From the NCBI GenBank assembly GCA_022432975.1, contig CM039503.1, positions 54,248,466 to 54,312,465 on the forward strand: a stretch of DNA of 64,000 nucleotides, given 5' to 3'. A program made the position numbers and the translations under genes. Every line of letters begins with the position of its first letter. Positions within the stretch are counted from its first letter, which is position 1. The notes beneath the pieces are model-generated. The model saw nothing but the letters and a program-made list of their open reading frames with translations, made no database searches and was not told the origin of the DNA. This document shows positions 36,487-47,990 of this stretch, in pieces. The stretch is from Begonia masoniana (taxonomy: Eukaryota > Streptophyta > Magnoliopsida > Cucurbitales > Begoniaceae).

Positions 36487-38435
36487 GCAAACAAGTCGAC
36501 AGCTGTGGAACTGGAAAGGTACTTCTCGTTTAATCTTCTTTAGCTTATCCAACCCAGATAGATTAATCTACAGAGACAAGTTTTCTGCATATAATTACTA
36601 TTTTGAAGAACATACTTTGTTTTATAATTACATGCTCCTTATCCTCAATAAAATCTTCCTGAATTTTGTGTTTTGACACAGCCAAGATTGGTCCCTTTTG
36701 CTTGGATTTCCTGTAATGGATTTGATGATTCTATCCAAATGGTAGCTCCAAAGAAACCCGATCGACTGGCCGAAGCAGCATAGGCGGAGCCGATACTTTC
36801 CAGCCAAACTATGCAAAACACTTCAGGTATGCCGATCAAGCTCACTTAGATTTGGCATTTGAGTTAAGAAACTGACTTCGCACTTAGATTCTTCTTGATT
36901 TGGTACAAAACTTTTGTTGGACCCTCCTAAAAAGGAAAATCGAAGTCAGACTTTCGATCTTTCACCATAACTTTTGCACGTTTTGAACAAATTCATGACT
37001 AAAAAGTTAGAATTTTATTTTCCGCTAAAAACTACATGTTAGAGTTCGGAGTCCTGAATTCTTTTGAACTATACTGTTGAGCCCGGATTACGCATTTTCA
37101 TTAAGGTTTTGATTTACTCTATAATTACATGTTGTAAAATTTACGGTTGTAATTTGGTCGTTACAGTTAAATTTCTTTTATGTCTATGGATTTTTCCAAC
37201 GTGAGTTTTTTCCATCAAATTTGTGTTCAATTTCATATTTTCTCCGTTCGAGTTTACGCCACCAAACAGAGAAGGTGACTGTGATACCCCAAGAAAATTG
37301 TAATAACATACTTTATAAATTAAAACAAGGAAAATAATGTTGCATAGAATTTTACTTCATCAAACTATCACTTTATTAAAAAATTACATTATTATTATTA
37401 TTTTTATTATTTATTTTCTAATACCCATCAGTAATTTGATCAAATAATTAGGATTATGAGATTATAGTTTATCCCATGACATACTATTAATGCATTTAAC
37501 TCTAAATTGTAGTACTAATCTTTTATTTTTGTAAAAAATTTGGTCGTTTATTCATTTATTGATAAAATAATTACTACAATTTAATTTTGCTATATATAGT
37601 TCAAGTTCAACCTGACATGTTGGTTTAGCCCAAAATTAGACGGGGCTTTATTAATTTAATAATATATTCAAATCTAATCTCTTCGGATCTTGAATTAAAT
37701 TTAATTAAAATTTTTTAATGAAGAGTCAACTTGTGAGATTTAGCCAAGAAATTTATTAATTATACTATTGGTGTTGCAGCTCGATTAGCCGGGTGCTACG
37801 ATGCCAATGATATTGTCATAATTTGTTAACGAAATTAAATTGGATTTGCGACACAAATGTTCGACTCGTGATGTGACTGCAATTTGGTTTGAATAAGTTC
37901 CGAGCGACTCGTTTGTTCTAGCGACGAGACCGAGTAAGAGTATGAGATCATATTGTAAAACTCAAATACTATATATATGAAATTTGAGCATATGGCTGTG
38001 TTATATGGGCTTGGTGTGACAATTGCTCATCAAAATAGAATCTAAAAATGCACGTGGTGGAGAATTATTTGATAACTTTAAACCAATAAAAATGATACAC
38101 GTGTGCGACAAAGAAAACCGATGAGCCAGACCCACTGTTTCCAGCGTTTCAATTCCAACAGTTCACCAGACCACACACACCTATTCTCGAATAAAAACCT
38201 CACCTTGTCACTCCTACTGATAACCCCTTTATAGCCCTCGCTTCCCTCTCCTATCTCTCACTACCCTCTGTAAATCATTTGACCTCCTCCTGATCTGAGT
38301 TCGACCCTGGTACCGTTTTTTCTTTTTTATGATCTTTGTTTTTATGCTTCTGTGATTGTAGTTTCTCTGTTCTAATCCGTAACCCTTCATTTCGTTTCGA
38401 TCTTTATTGAACTCGTGAGCATTTTGGGTGCAGTC
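36487..38435. other. Intergenic region and CYP51 promoter
   Basis: No gene recognised. A TATA-like TTTATAG at about 38228 lies some 200 bp upstream of the CYP51 start. Confidence 0.5.
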
Positions 38436-40387
38436 ATGGAGATAGACAACAAGTTTATCAATGTGGGTCTGCTCGTCTTCGCCACCATTCTTGTAGCGAA
38501 ACTCATTTCTGCTCTATTGACACCCAGATCTGGAAAGCGAACCCCTCCCGTCCTAAAATCATGGCCTGTGGTTGGAGGGCTACTCCGATTTCTTAAAGGC
38601 CCGATCGTGATGCTTCGGGAGGAGTATCCGAAGCTTGGGAGTGTGTTCACAGTTAATGTAGTGAACAAGCCGATTACTTTCTTGATCGGCCCTGAGGTTT
38701 CTGGCCATTTCTTCAAAGCTTTAGAGTCCGATCTTAGTCAGCAGGAGGTTTACCGATTCAATGTGCCTACTTTTGGTCCGGGTGTTGTGTTTGATGTCGA
38801 TTATTCGATCCGGCAAGAGCAGTTCAGATTCTTTACAGAGGCTTTGAGAGTGACTAAGTTGAAGGGATATGTTGATCAGATGGTTATAGAAGCAGAAGTT
38901 AGTATTCATGTTTTCATGCATTTCCCGATCCCCAATTTAATGCTCTCAAAATCCATGCATTCCTATTATAACTTGGTTTGATAGTATGGTAATAATATTA
39001 GCTAGTTGAATTGATGAGAAAAAGGTTGGACTAGTTTGAATAGTAGATCTAGTTGACCTTCAAATCTTATATATACATACTATTTCTGTTGTTTTGTTCT
39101 AGAGATTAAGGCCATTATTGCTCGGTATTCTTATGAACTTTGAAAGACAATCACCTTTTTTCTGAAATCATAAGCAATTTTTCCGTCTCGGAAATCAAAA
39201 TGTTTAGTTAGTCTGCTCTGTTTGCTGCCATCTGCTGTTGTCTTACTTTGAGTAGAGTTAATTTCATTGTCTATAAATGACAAATCCATCTGTTAGATTC
39301 TGTTCATTCTCTGTTTGAGCATTGATTTAACTGCTTGACTTGAAACCGCGTTCTTAATGTTGGAAATCCTTGGCATGTTGAGCAGGATTACTTTTCGAAA
39401 TGGGGAGAGAGCGGGGAGGTGGACCTCAAGTACGAGCTGGAGCATCTCATCATCTTGACAGCCAGTAGATGCCTTCTCGGTCGAGAAGTTCGAGATCAGC
39501 TATTCGATGATGTCTCCGCGTTATTCCACGACCTTGACAATGGAATGCTCCCAATCAGTGTTATCTTCCCATACTTGCCCATTCCAGCCCACTTTCGTCG
39601 TGACCGGGCCCGGAAGAAACTCGCAGAAATCTTCACAACCATCATAACTGCTAGAAAAAGCACCGGAAAATCAGAGAATGATATGTTGCAGAGCTTCATC
39701 GAGTCCAAGTACAAAGACGGTCGCCCAACAACGGAGATGGAGGTGACTGGCCTGCTCATTGCTGCTCTTTTTGCTGGACAACACACAAGTTCTATAACCT
39801 CTACTTGGACGGGTGCGTATCTTCTCCGACACAAAGAGTACCTTGCGGCTGTATCGGACGAGCAGAAGAAACTGATCGAAAAACATGGTAGTAAAGTTGA
39901 CCATGATGTCTTGTCTGAAATGGATGTCCTCTACAGATGCATCAAAGAAGCTTTGAGACTCCACCCTCCACTTATTATGTTGATGCGATATTCGCATAGC
40001 GATTTTAGCGTGACAACTCAGGACGGGAAGGAATATGACATTCCGAAGGGTCATATTGTGGCAACCTCGCCTGCTTTTGCAAATCGACTTCCTCACATCT
40101 TTCAAGAACCCAACAAGTACGATCCCGACAGATTTTCTCCGGGTAGGGAGGAAGATAAGACGGCTGGTCCATTCTCGTATATCTCGTTTGGAGGCGGCAG
40201 ACATGGCTGCCTTGGCGAGCCCTTTGCTTACCTACAAATAAAGGCGATATGGACCCACTTGCTGAGAAACTTCGAATTGGAGCTTGTGTCGCCATTTCCT
40301 GAAAACGATTGGAACGCCATGGTTGTGGGTGTTAAAGGAAAAGTAATGGTTCGATACAAGCGCCGGGAGCTCTCTGTCAACTCGTGA
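38436..40387 (+). CDS. CYP51G1: CYP51G1 sterol 14-alpha-demethylase
   Basis: A 487-residue ER-anchored cytochrome P450 that removes the 14-alpha-methyl group of obtusifoliol in sterol synthesis. Exons 38436-38897 and 39386-40387, joined in phase 0. Visible: N-terminal membrane anchor (INVGLLVFATILVAKLISAL), FNVPTFGPGVVFDV in the B' region, the CYP51-type I-helix AGQHTSS (about residues 284-290) in place of the usual AGxDT, EALR (342-345) and the haem loop FGGGRHGCLG with Cys about 429. Length and motifs match the plant enzyme, usually 485-490 residues. The frame extends upstream from 38415, but that codon is GTG; the ATG at 38436 matches the expected MEIDNKF start. Confidence 0.95.
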
Positions 40388-40870
40388 AGACAGGAATCTA
40401 TAATTCTCCATTAGCTTTTCGTCGAATCAGTTTTATCGTGTTGTTTTGTTTGTTGCATTTGTTTAGTTGGAAAACTTACTGTTTACTATTTATCTTTGTT
40501 GGAACTGCCTAAAGTTAGGGGCTGTTTGGATTTGTTGAATTCATTTCCATTTTGTGCCATGAAACTCAGATATCTCAGTGTAAAGATAAGGAGGAAGTGC
40601 AGGAAAATGCCCATTCATTTTCAATATATAAACCAATCTTTCAGAGTAAATATTTATACAACAATTTAGTAAAATCCTTCACCTGAATCAGCTAAAGCTT
40701 TGATAGAGGAAGACTCTGGCTTCTAACCAATGGTCTTTCGTAGCCCTGTAAAAACAAGCATATGATAAGCAGAGGGGAGAGAAGATCTAAAAGTGACAAA
40801 ACACAATGCAACTGAACCTCCATAGGTTAAACTGCAGGCTTCTTTTTCAGCCTTTCGGCCCTGAAATCGA
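40388..40870. other. Convergent 3' flanks of CYP51 and FKBP19
   Basis: The two genes face each other, so this short AT-rich gap holds both 3' untranslated regions. No other gene. Confidence 0.6.
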
Positions 40871-43154
40871 TCAGTTTTGTATGATTTTAAGCAGTTCGAT
40901 ATCGAACAAGAGTGTTTTGTCTATCAACCCTTGGTTCCGTAGCACGAAATCAAGAGCTCGTTGACCCTATAATTGAATTTGTAAACAAGGTTCAGATTTC
41001 ACATCTATGAACACAATCCCGACGAGAAAAACTATAAATTACCGAAAATGTCGTTGGTTTCGGAGCACTTTTGTTATAATCGTTCCCCGGATAACCAATT
41101 TCTGGCGGCACTATGATCCTGCATCACTGCAAGGTAGTTTGTTAACTCGGCATACTTCTTTCTTCTTCAAATTTCACTCCAAATTGTCATTTACTTTCAT
41201 ATCTAACCAAAGAAACAGATTGGTACGACGGATTGACGAGTGAACTGATAGTAGAATTGATTTAGTTCCAGATGAAGGATGAAGTTATGCAACTGTGTAT
41301 GTTCTTGTCTCTTTATGTCTACTTCCCGTAACAAAATCTATCCTTGAAGGCTATTACTGATGAGAACCATGGGTATATCAAACCCGTAGCCATGCCAAAA
41401 ATCTTTGATTGAAACTTTAATTTTTGATTTTCTTTGATCCGTATCAAGTATCTATTTGTAAAAACACATGCAGAGAAAAGAAAAGGCAGCACCTTCGAAC
41501 GCCACCCAAGGCCATGCCCGAAACTGCTTCTTCAAAGGCCGGTATTACCTGATTATTACAGAGCTTAACTCATTATTACACCATGATGAACTCCAGCTTA
41601 AGTAGCATCACATTTATAGAAACCAAGTTACAGTTCATACCTGCTGAAAACCAAGTCTAAATTTGAAAAACTCCTTGTCATCTCCCTGTTCAATAAGCAC
41701 TCATGAATGTACAAGTATAAAAATGATTAGAGATAAGAATATGTCAAACCATTTCATACCACAAATGAACCACCCTTCGTCTTATTCCGGGCTTCAAATA
41801 TGCGGCCGTAATATCCGATTGTGTAACCATCCCAATCAACCTAATAGCCAGCCACAGATAATCCTTAAAACACTTCAATCATCTAAACCCGAATCATCTA
41901 AACCCGAATCATCGGTTTAGAGCACGAGGTTGAAAAAACCTTTCCCTCAAAGTTATGGAAAGGTTTAACATGCCTGAATGTCATACCATTTTAACAATGG
42001 CAACTTACCACAACAGTATCTCCTACTTTCGGCACAAGGCCATCTCCTTTTCGCAAGTCCTGCAAAAACAAAAATTTATCGAGCATTTTTTGGAAGGAAG
42101 CGGGGACGTGTATGAGTTTCTTTATCAGGTTACCTTGTACTGAAGACCTGATTCTGTCTCTATATAGTCTGGATACTTCATTTTTGTCTTGCCATAATCC
42201 TTCCCTCTGAGTGCTGGCACTGTTTGCATGTGTTTGAAAGTAAATACTCAAGGGTGTTCATCTTGCTCTACAATAGTCATTTCTAAATCTAGATTTCTGA
42301 TGGTGTATGAGGAACACCACTAAGACACTAGAAAAGTGGTGATTTTGGATCATTTGGAAGCAGAAGATCAAGGAATTATTAGTTTCGCATCATCGGTTCA
42401 TTCTTTCGGTTTTCTTCGCCTTAAATTAACACAAAACAACATGATATGATAACCTAATGAGGTTGAATCTCACATCGACTTGATCAGAGGCATGATCAAA
42501 CACATGGGTAAGTTATCAAATTGATGAAGTTTTTTTTACATAGTGAAAAAGTGAGGTCTAATACAACTAGGGAAAAAGTAAGAGCATTAATGGAAGCTAT
42601 AAGGAAAAGGAAACAGGAAATTACTGTCTGTAAATTCAGAGGCCATAGATGCTCCCTCAGTTGAAGAACTGAACAAGACTCCAGCTAGTAACCCAATGGA
42701 TGAAATCAGCCCTCCTCTTCGCTCAAATACCAGCTCGTGACCTGCGAGGACACTTCCATATGTAAGAGAAACTGAAAACAAACTATGGTTCTGACTTCGA
42801 TGACGAGACCCATAAAGCAAACCAATTCTCGACCAAAACAGCCATTGAAATTCAGCAAAATACTGTACAGAAATCCGTCTTTCAGGAAACATTCATAAAA
42901 CGCTTTGTTTGATGCTTACTGTGAAAAATTGAAGAGCTGGACTTCTGGGGCTGTTCCTGAAGAGATTGAGGGCCTCGCCGTCTCTAAAAAACAGCAAAAT
43001 TCTTCGTCTAGAAGTAGTATTTTAAGGTATTAAAGAGGAACCCATATGCTAAAAATAATTGGAAACTGAAGCAACGGTGTACCGTGTTCGACGATTTCCC
43101 AGATGATAAAATTGCGAACTTGGATAGAGAAGTGATTGCAGAAATTGACGCCAT
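40871..43154 (-). CDS. FKBP19-like thylakoid-lumen peptidyl-prolyl isomerase
   Basis: A 247-residue FKBP-fold protein, in ten exons: 43083-43154, 42920-42983, 42625-42741, 42134-42219, 42009-42059, 41760-41840, 41641-41685, 41493-41548, 41043-41118 and 40871-40966. Every junction is GT-AG and phase-compatible. The N-terminus looks like a chloroplast signal followed by a twin-Arg-like RRGGLISSIGLLAGVLF lumenal segment, with SMASEFTD near cleavage. Then MPALRGKDYGKTKMKYPDY, GLQYK, VVDWDGYTIGYYGRIFEARN, FFKFRLG, VIPAFEEAVSGMALGGVRR and LLFDIELLKI follow. These match remembered Arabidopsis At5g13410 (FKBP19). Catalytic strength is unknown; many lumenal FKBPs lack key active residues. It lies between CYP51 and the transaldolase gene. 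Confidence 0.88.
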
Positions 43155-43660
43155 TTCGACTTTCTCCGTCGCTCCTATTTCACAGAGCGTAATCCAAATA
43201 GAAAGGCGTTTAACTTGTAGAAGATAAATCTCCGCCATTCGATCTATCTTATTATCATGTGGCTTCTTCAAATTCTTCCACTTTGGTTGGTCCTACCATT
43301 TTCGAAGCTCTTCCTTTTATCATATAAATCATTTACTCATCTCGATTGAAACCCAATATTCTTGCTTAAAAACAAATTCTGGGAATTTCCAATTCATCAT
43401 TGTTCAATCGAACTGTCTGAAAAAGAACATACTACATTGATTATCAATTTTGATGTCTGTCTTCGATTCAAAACACAAGACATAATGGAACAAAACAATG
43501 AAATCCTCTATCATAAAAGCCATTGCTCACTAAAAAAAGCAGATTTTAATCCACAAACCTTACAAATTACAAGATAAGAGCCATTACGTTTACAGCAGGG
43601 ATCAAGAACCCACCACCATTATTCACTCTCACAAATATCGGTAATCCATGGGACTGGAGC
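43155..43660. other. Intergenic, FKBP19 promoter and transaldolase 3' flank
   Basis: No gene seen. Confidence 0.5.
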
Positions 43661-46320
43661 TTACAGACTAACCAATTTAAGAGCGTTGGCCTTCTCTTGC
43701 AGGGTGTCAATCAGGCTGTCAAAACTCTTCTTGAAAGAATCCACTCCTTCCAATTCAAGCTGAGACCCTACTTCATTCCAACTGATCCCGAGCTTCTCAA
43801 TTGCATTGTAAACACCTTCGGCTTCCGACACATTGGAATCGATCGTCCTTGAAACAGCACCATGGTCAACAAATGCTTCGAGAGCTTGATCGGGCATGGT
43901 AGAAACCTGTTCAAGAAATAATTACAGATACCTCTTTAAATTAAATAAAGATCACAATCTTATAATCTAGGAAGCACAATACTCCATTCGGGTACCAATA
44001 AAAACGTCTTGTTTTTTGTTAAAAATGTCGTTTTGTATCTCATACGATGTAGAGTGCAATAGAACCTACCGTGTCGGGTCCAATGAGAGGAGCTATGTAT
44101 AGAGTGTCTGAGTATGCAGGATTCTTAACACTGGTCGAGGCCCACAGCAGCCTCTGCTTCTTGGCGCCCTTCTTCACCAGAGCCTCCCATCTTGGACCAG
44201 AAAACTTCTTCTGATATAGCTGGTATGCAAGTGCAGCTTGAGCTACTGCCGCCTACAACATTCATATTTCCGTGAATTGAAAACAGCTTAAAATATCATA
44301 TCAATACTTTATCCCAAAGAATAGTCAGACTTTAGCTCAGAAATAGCTACCTTCCCTCGAAGATCAAGTGCCTCTGGCGTCCCAACCTTCTCAAGCAGCT
44401 TGTCAACGAGGGTGTCTACACGGCTGACAAAGAATGAAGCAACACTTGTAACTCGAGAAAGGTCACTAAGCCCGGAAGCTTCAAGACCATCCAAGTAAGC
44501 ATCAATTACTGCTTCATATCTGGGAAGGGAAAATATGAGCTGTCCAAAGAAAATCAAGAAGATTAGCCATTTTCCTTCAGAAACACCAATTGCATTTGTA
44601 GTTTAAGAGTAACAAATCCCACTCTAATACTTTTCTTTTGTTTTTGATAAGAATCGAAGCATATTGAAACAAGAAAGAATGACAGAAGAGAAGGGACAAA
44701 TTCCACTGTAATAACTAACACCAAAACCATGACCAGTGAAGAGCAATCATTCATCAACTTTACGGGTTTTTTTTCCGAATAAGCTAAAACGAGGAGAAAG
44801 GATAGCTTACGGTCACATTGACACTTATGCCAAGTGAAATGGTTTCCATAATGGAAGGAACGCAAGGGGCAGTAGCAGGGATCTTTATGTAAACATTTGG
44901 GCGATTAACCACTTTATGGAGCCACTTTGCAGCTTCAACAGTTCCTTTAGTATCATCTGCCAACTTGGGAGAAACTTCAACAGAAACATAGCCATCAGCA
45001 GCATCTGTTTGATCATAAATCGGCTCAAAAAGTTTGCATGCATCTTGAATGTCCTTCACCACAAGATCCCAGTATGCACTTTCAATATCTTTCCCAGATT
45101 GTATAAGTTCCCTGCAAATTCCAGCAATCCAATTTTAGGAATGAGCTCTCAATTTTGTTTGATCGAAAACAGAAAACACGAACTAAGAACAGCTTTAAAG
45201 ACTTTTAACACTAAACCTGAATTGATCATTGTAAGCATTTGAAGAAGATATGGCTTTCTGGAAAATCTGCATATGCATGCACTCAAAGAGTGAGACTCGA
45301 CAATATCGATAATATAATTAAAACTAAAAAATTTAATGGCATTTCAATCTTATTTTCTCCGAAACTCTAGAAGTAAACATATTCCCCTTAAATTATCAGC
45401 AAAAAAGGAGTGATCAAGGATTGAAACATACTGCTGGATTGCTGGTTACACCTCTAACACCCTTAGCAATTAGAGGAAGAAGATCTGTAACAGGTCGGCA
45501 AAGGTTATCATACCAAGGACTCTGTCCTTCCTTCTCATACAAATCATGAAGAACAGTTCTCTTCGCCGGCACTTCCATTTCCACCATTCTGTGAACAATT
45601 TATACTGCAATCGGACAAATGATTAACTACATATGATTCATGCATTAATCCATCTTAAAAACTAATTAAAAAAAAAAATACCACTCAAACACAATCTTAA
45701 TGACAAATCCTTCCGAAGAAAAATTAAAAAATGCGAGTAGCACTACATTATTCTCTGGTATTCGATTTGTTTCAGAAAACTAACAGGTAAAACTCTAGAC
45801 TACCAAAAGTAGCGAAAGCGATCGCCTTTTCCATTAGAACCACGAATCAAACTGAAGAAAAAAAAAAACAAGAATAAAATATAGTCGTGAAAAAGATGCT
45901 AGCTGTAGCACGTGCAGACAAAATCTAACGATCACCCATATAAAATCATGATAGATCAAAAAAAAAAAGCAAGAAACTAGATGAACATAGTGAAAAATAA
46001 TCAAACTAAGATCTGAGAGAAAGGAGCATCAAAGAATATTAAACATTGACTCCAGCAAATAAGTACAAATCACAAAAACACGAAAAAGCTAAGAGAACAA
46101 TCAAACTGCTTCAGCAAAGAGGGAAAACCAAAACTTACACTAGAGAAACTTTCAAAGGAGAGGCAGTCGGTAGGGACAGTAGGGAAGAGGAACGTTTAGC
46201 GTTGAAATCACTTCTGGAAGGTAAACGGAGGAAGCAGCTGATCCGGGAAGATTTGGAATCGAAAGAAGATGGAAAAGAAGACGGCAAGGTGGGAGCTGAA
46301 AGCTTGGAAATGGAAGCCAT
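43661..46320 (-). CDS. Chloroplast transaldolase (TRA2-type)
   Basis: A 435-residue transaldolase moving a dihydroxyacetone unit between sugar phosphates in the non-oxidative pentose-phosphate pathway. Seven exons: 46139-46320, 45432-45588, 45217-45266, 44811-45111, 44351-44539, 44070-44252 and 43661-43906. The first exon encodes a Ser-rich transit peptide ([20 protein letters not shown]) and joins in phase 2. Visible motifs are [30 protein letters not shown] with the Schiff-base Lys, [23 protein letters not shown] and [12 protein letters not shown]. Length is close to remembered Arabidopsis At5g13420 (438). An ATG at 45586 could make a shorter, untargeted form if transcription began there; nothing shows that it does. 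Confidence 0.93.
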
Positions 46321-46943
46321 GGCCAGGATCAAAGGCAGAGAGAGATGGGAAACGGAGAGAGAGGGTGAAGGTTTGGTGAGGAAGATGAACGACAAGGGAG
46401 GTTTTAATTAAAAACAATTAATTCATATTATTTAATTAAATTAATAGAAATAAATATATTTATTAAATTAATTTATTGGTTAAAAAAGATTGAGAAGAAA
46501 GGCAGCAGCCCACCAAACGAGAAAGAGAGAAAGAAGGAAAGTTGGTGGGAGAAAGTTGTTTCAATAATTAAATAATTCCTTTTTTTTTTATTATTTATTT
46601 ATTTGTTGGTTTTTGTAAATATCTAATTAAGGCACGTGAGTATGTTAACCCATAAATAAGACTGGCCCCAACCTTAGTTATGGCTCAAGGGACATATATA
46701 AACAAGACTTCAAAGATTACTCTGCTCGAGTTGTAACTAAAAATATTGTCTGCTTTGTTTTGAAGAAGTATAAAGCTCTCGTTGAAGATCGTTTGAAGAA
46801 TCGAGTCCACGGCCGAAGGTTACAGAGGAACCGGTTCATTTTTCCATGTTGATTAAGATCTTTCGAGTTAAAATCCAAGAATAAAAATATGTAAGTATAA
46901 GCTTAAAGCGGACAATATTGTATTATTTGGTCAACAATCGGTA
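46321..46943. other. Transaldolase promoter region
   Basis: AT-rich; no gene. Ends at the target duplication of the mobile element at 46953. Confidence 0.5.
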
Positions 46944-46952
46944 TTTATAATA

Positions 46953-47867
46953 GGGTAAAATACAATTTGGCCTTACAACTAAATGAAAAGAACAATTTGC
47001 ACCAGTAAACTCGAATAATGAACTAAAACAATCTTAATGTATTGATAAGGGGTAATTTATCCCCTACTGTGCTATTTTCTGTTAAAATGACACGTTTTGG
47101 TCACGTGTCTTATTTTTCTACCTGAAATGCCCCTGCCTTTCCTTTTCTTCCTCGCTCCTATTCAGTTAACTGAGTTTAATTCTTCAGGATGATTGCTTTT
47201 CAACAGAGAAAGTAGACTCAGAGGAAGGGTTTGGTTTAAATTGTCATTCTTTATTTTAATCAAGTTCAAATTTCTATCAGAAACGATGAACTGGAAGGAG
47301 AGATTTAAGAATTTCTGGAATTTTGGTGATGAATTTTTTTGGAGTTGTTGTTTGTTTCGATTATATTGAAAAATTTCCTCTTTTATTTTCAAGGATTTGT
47401 TTTCGACCTTTAGTGGAACTGGTTACAGTTCAATGGCAGCAACTGGATGTTTGTAGCCGACGAAGACAACCTCAAACGAAGTTTTCCAAGGAGAAGGCAC
47501 AGAGTCCAAAATCGGTAACTTTGAGATTTCCATCTTTGTTAAGAAGGAGATTTTCGGGCTTCAAATCCTCGTGGAAAACACCGCGACTATAGCAAAAATC
47601 GATCACCGAAATCAGCTGCTGAAAATAAACTCTAGCGACTCCATAGTAAAGCTAAAAGGGAAAGAGCGAGGAAAAAAGGAGAAGAGAGGGCATTTCGAGT
47701 AGAAAAATAAGTCACGTGACGAAAACGTACCATTTTAACGAAAAATGACACGGTATGGAGTAAATTGTTCATTGTCAATACATTAAGGTTGTTTTTGCCC
47801 ATTATCCGAGTTTACAATGCAAATTACTCTTTTCATTTAATTGTAGGGGCTAAATTACACTTTACCC
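46953..47867. mobile_element. Mutator-like element 1 (Pack-MULE) with a CIPK fragment
   Basis: A 915 bp element whose inverted repeats run about 190 bp and begin GGGTAAA (left) and, in reverse complement, GGGTAAAG (right). The 9 bp TTTATAATA is directly repeated at 46944-46952 and 47868-47876, the Mutator hallmark. No transposase, so non-autonomous. The interior holds a captured kinase piece on the minus strand and an AT-rich filler. The right repeat contains the palindrome GTCACGTGAC (about 47711). A close relative sits at 51520-53205. Confidence 0.9.
47476..47640 (-). pseudogene. Captured CIPK-type Ser/Thr kinase fragment
   Basis: About 54 residues matching the catalytic loop of CBL-interacting protein kinases: [40 protein letters not shown]. 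The invariant HRD is HED here. The DFG and the catalytic Asp remain. No start, lobe or C-terminal regulatory domain, so it is a fragment carried by the mobile element and cannot make a working kinase. Confidence 0.8.
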
Positions 47868-47990
47868 TTTATAATACGTGGAAAACTCAAAAGATGAAGA
47901 CTTGTACTGAATCACTAATACAACTAACTAGCAGCTATGCCAACCATTTTACCACAAAACCAAAGACTCAGCTCATATAGCCACACTGCA

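Noticed and set aside
38415..38417. Start of CYP51
   Set aside because: GTG; the family start MEIDNKF at 38436 follows.
46046..46411. Plus-strand ORF opposite the transaldolase transit exon
   Set aside because: Antisense shadow of a Ser-rich coding exon.
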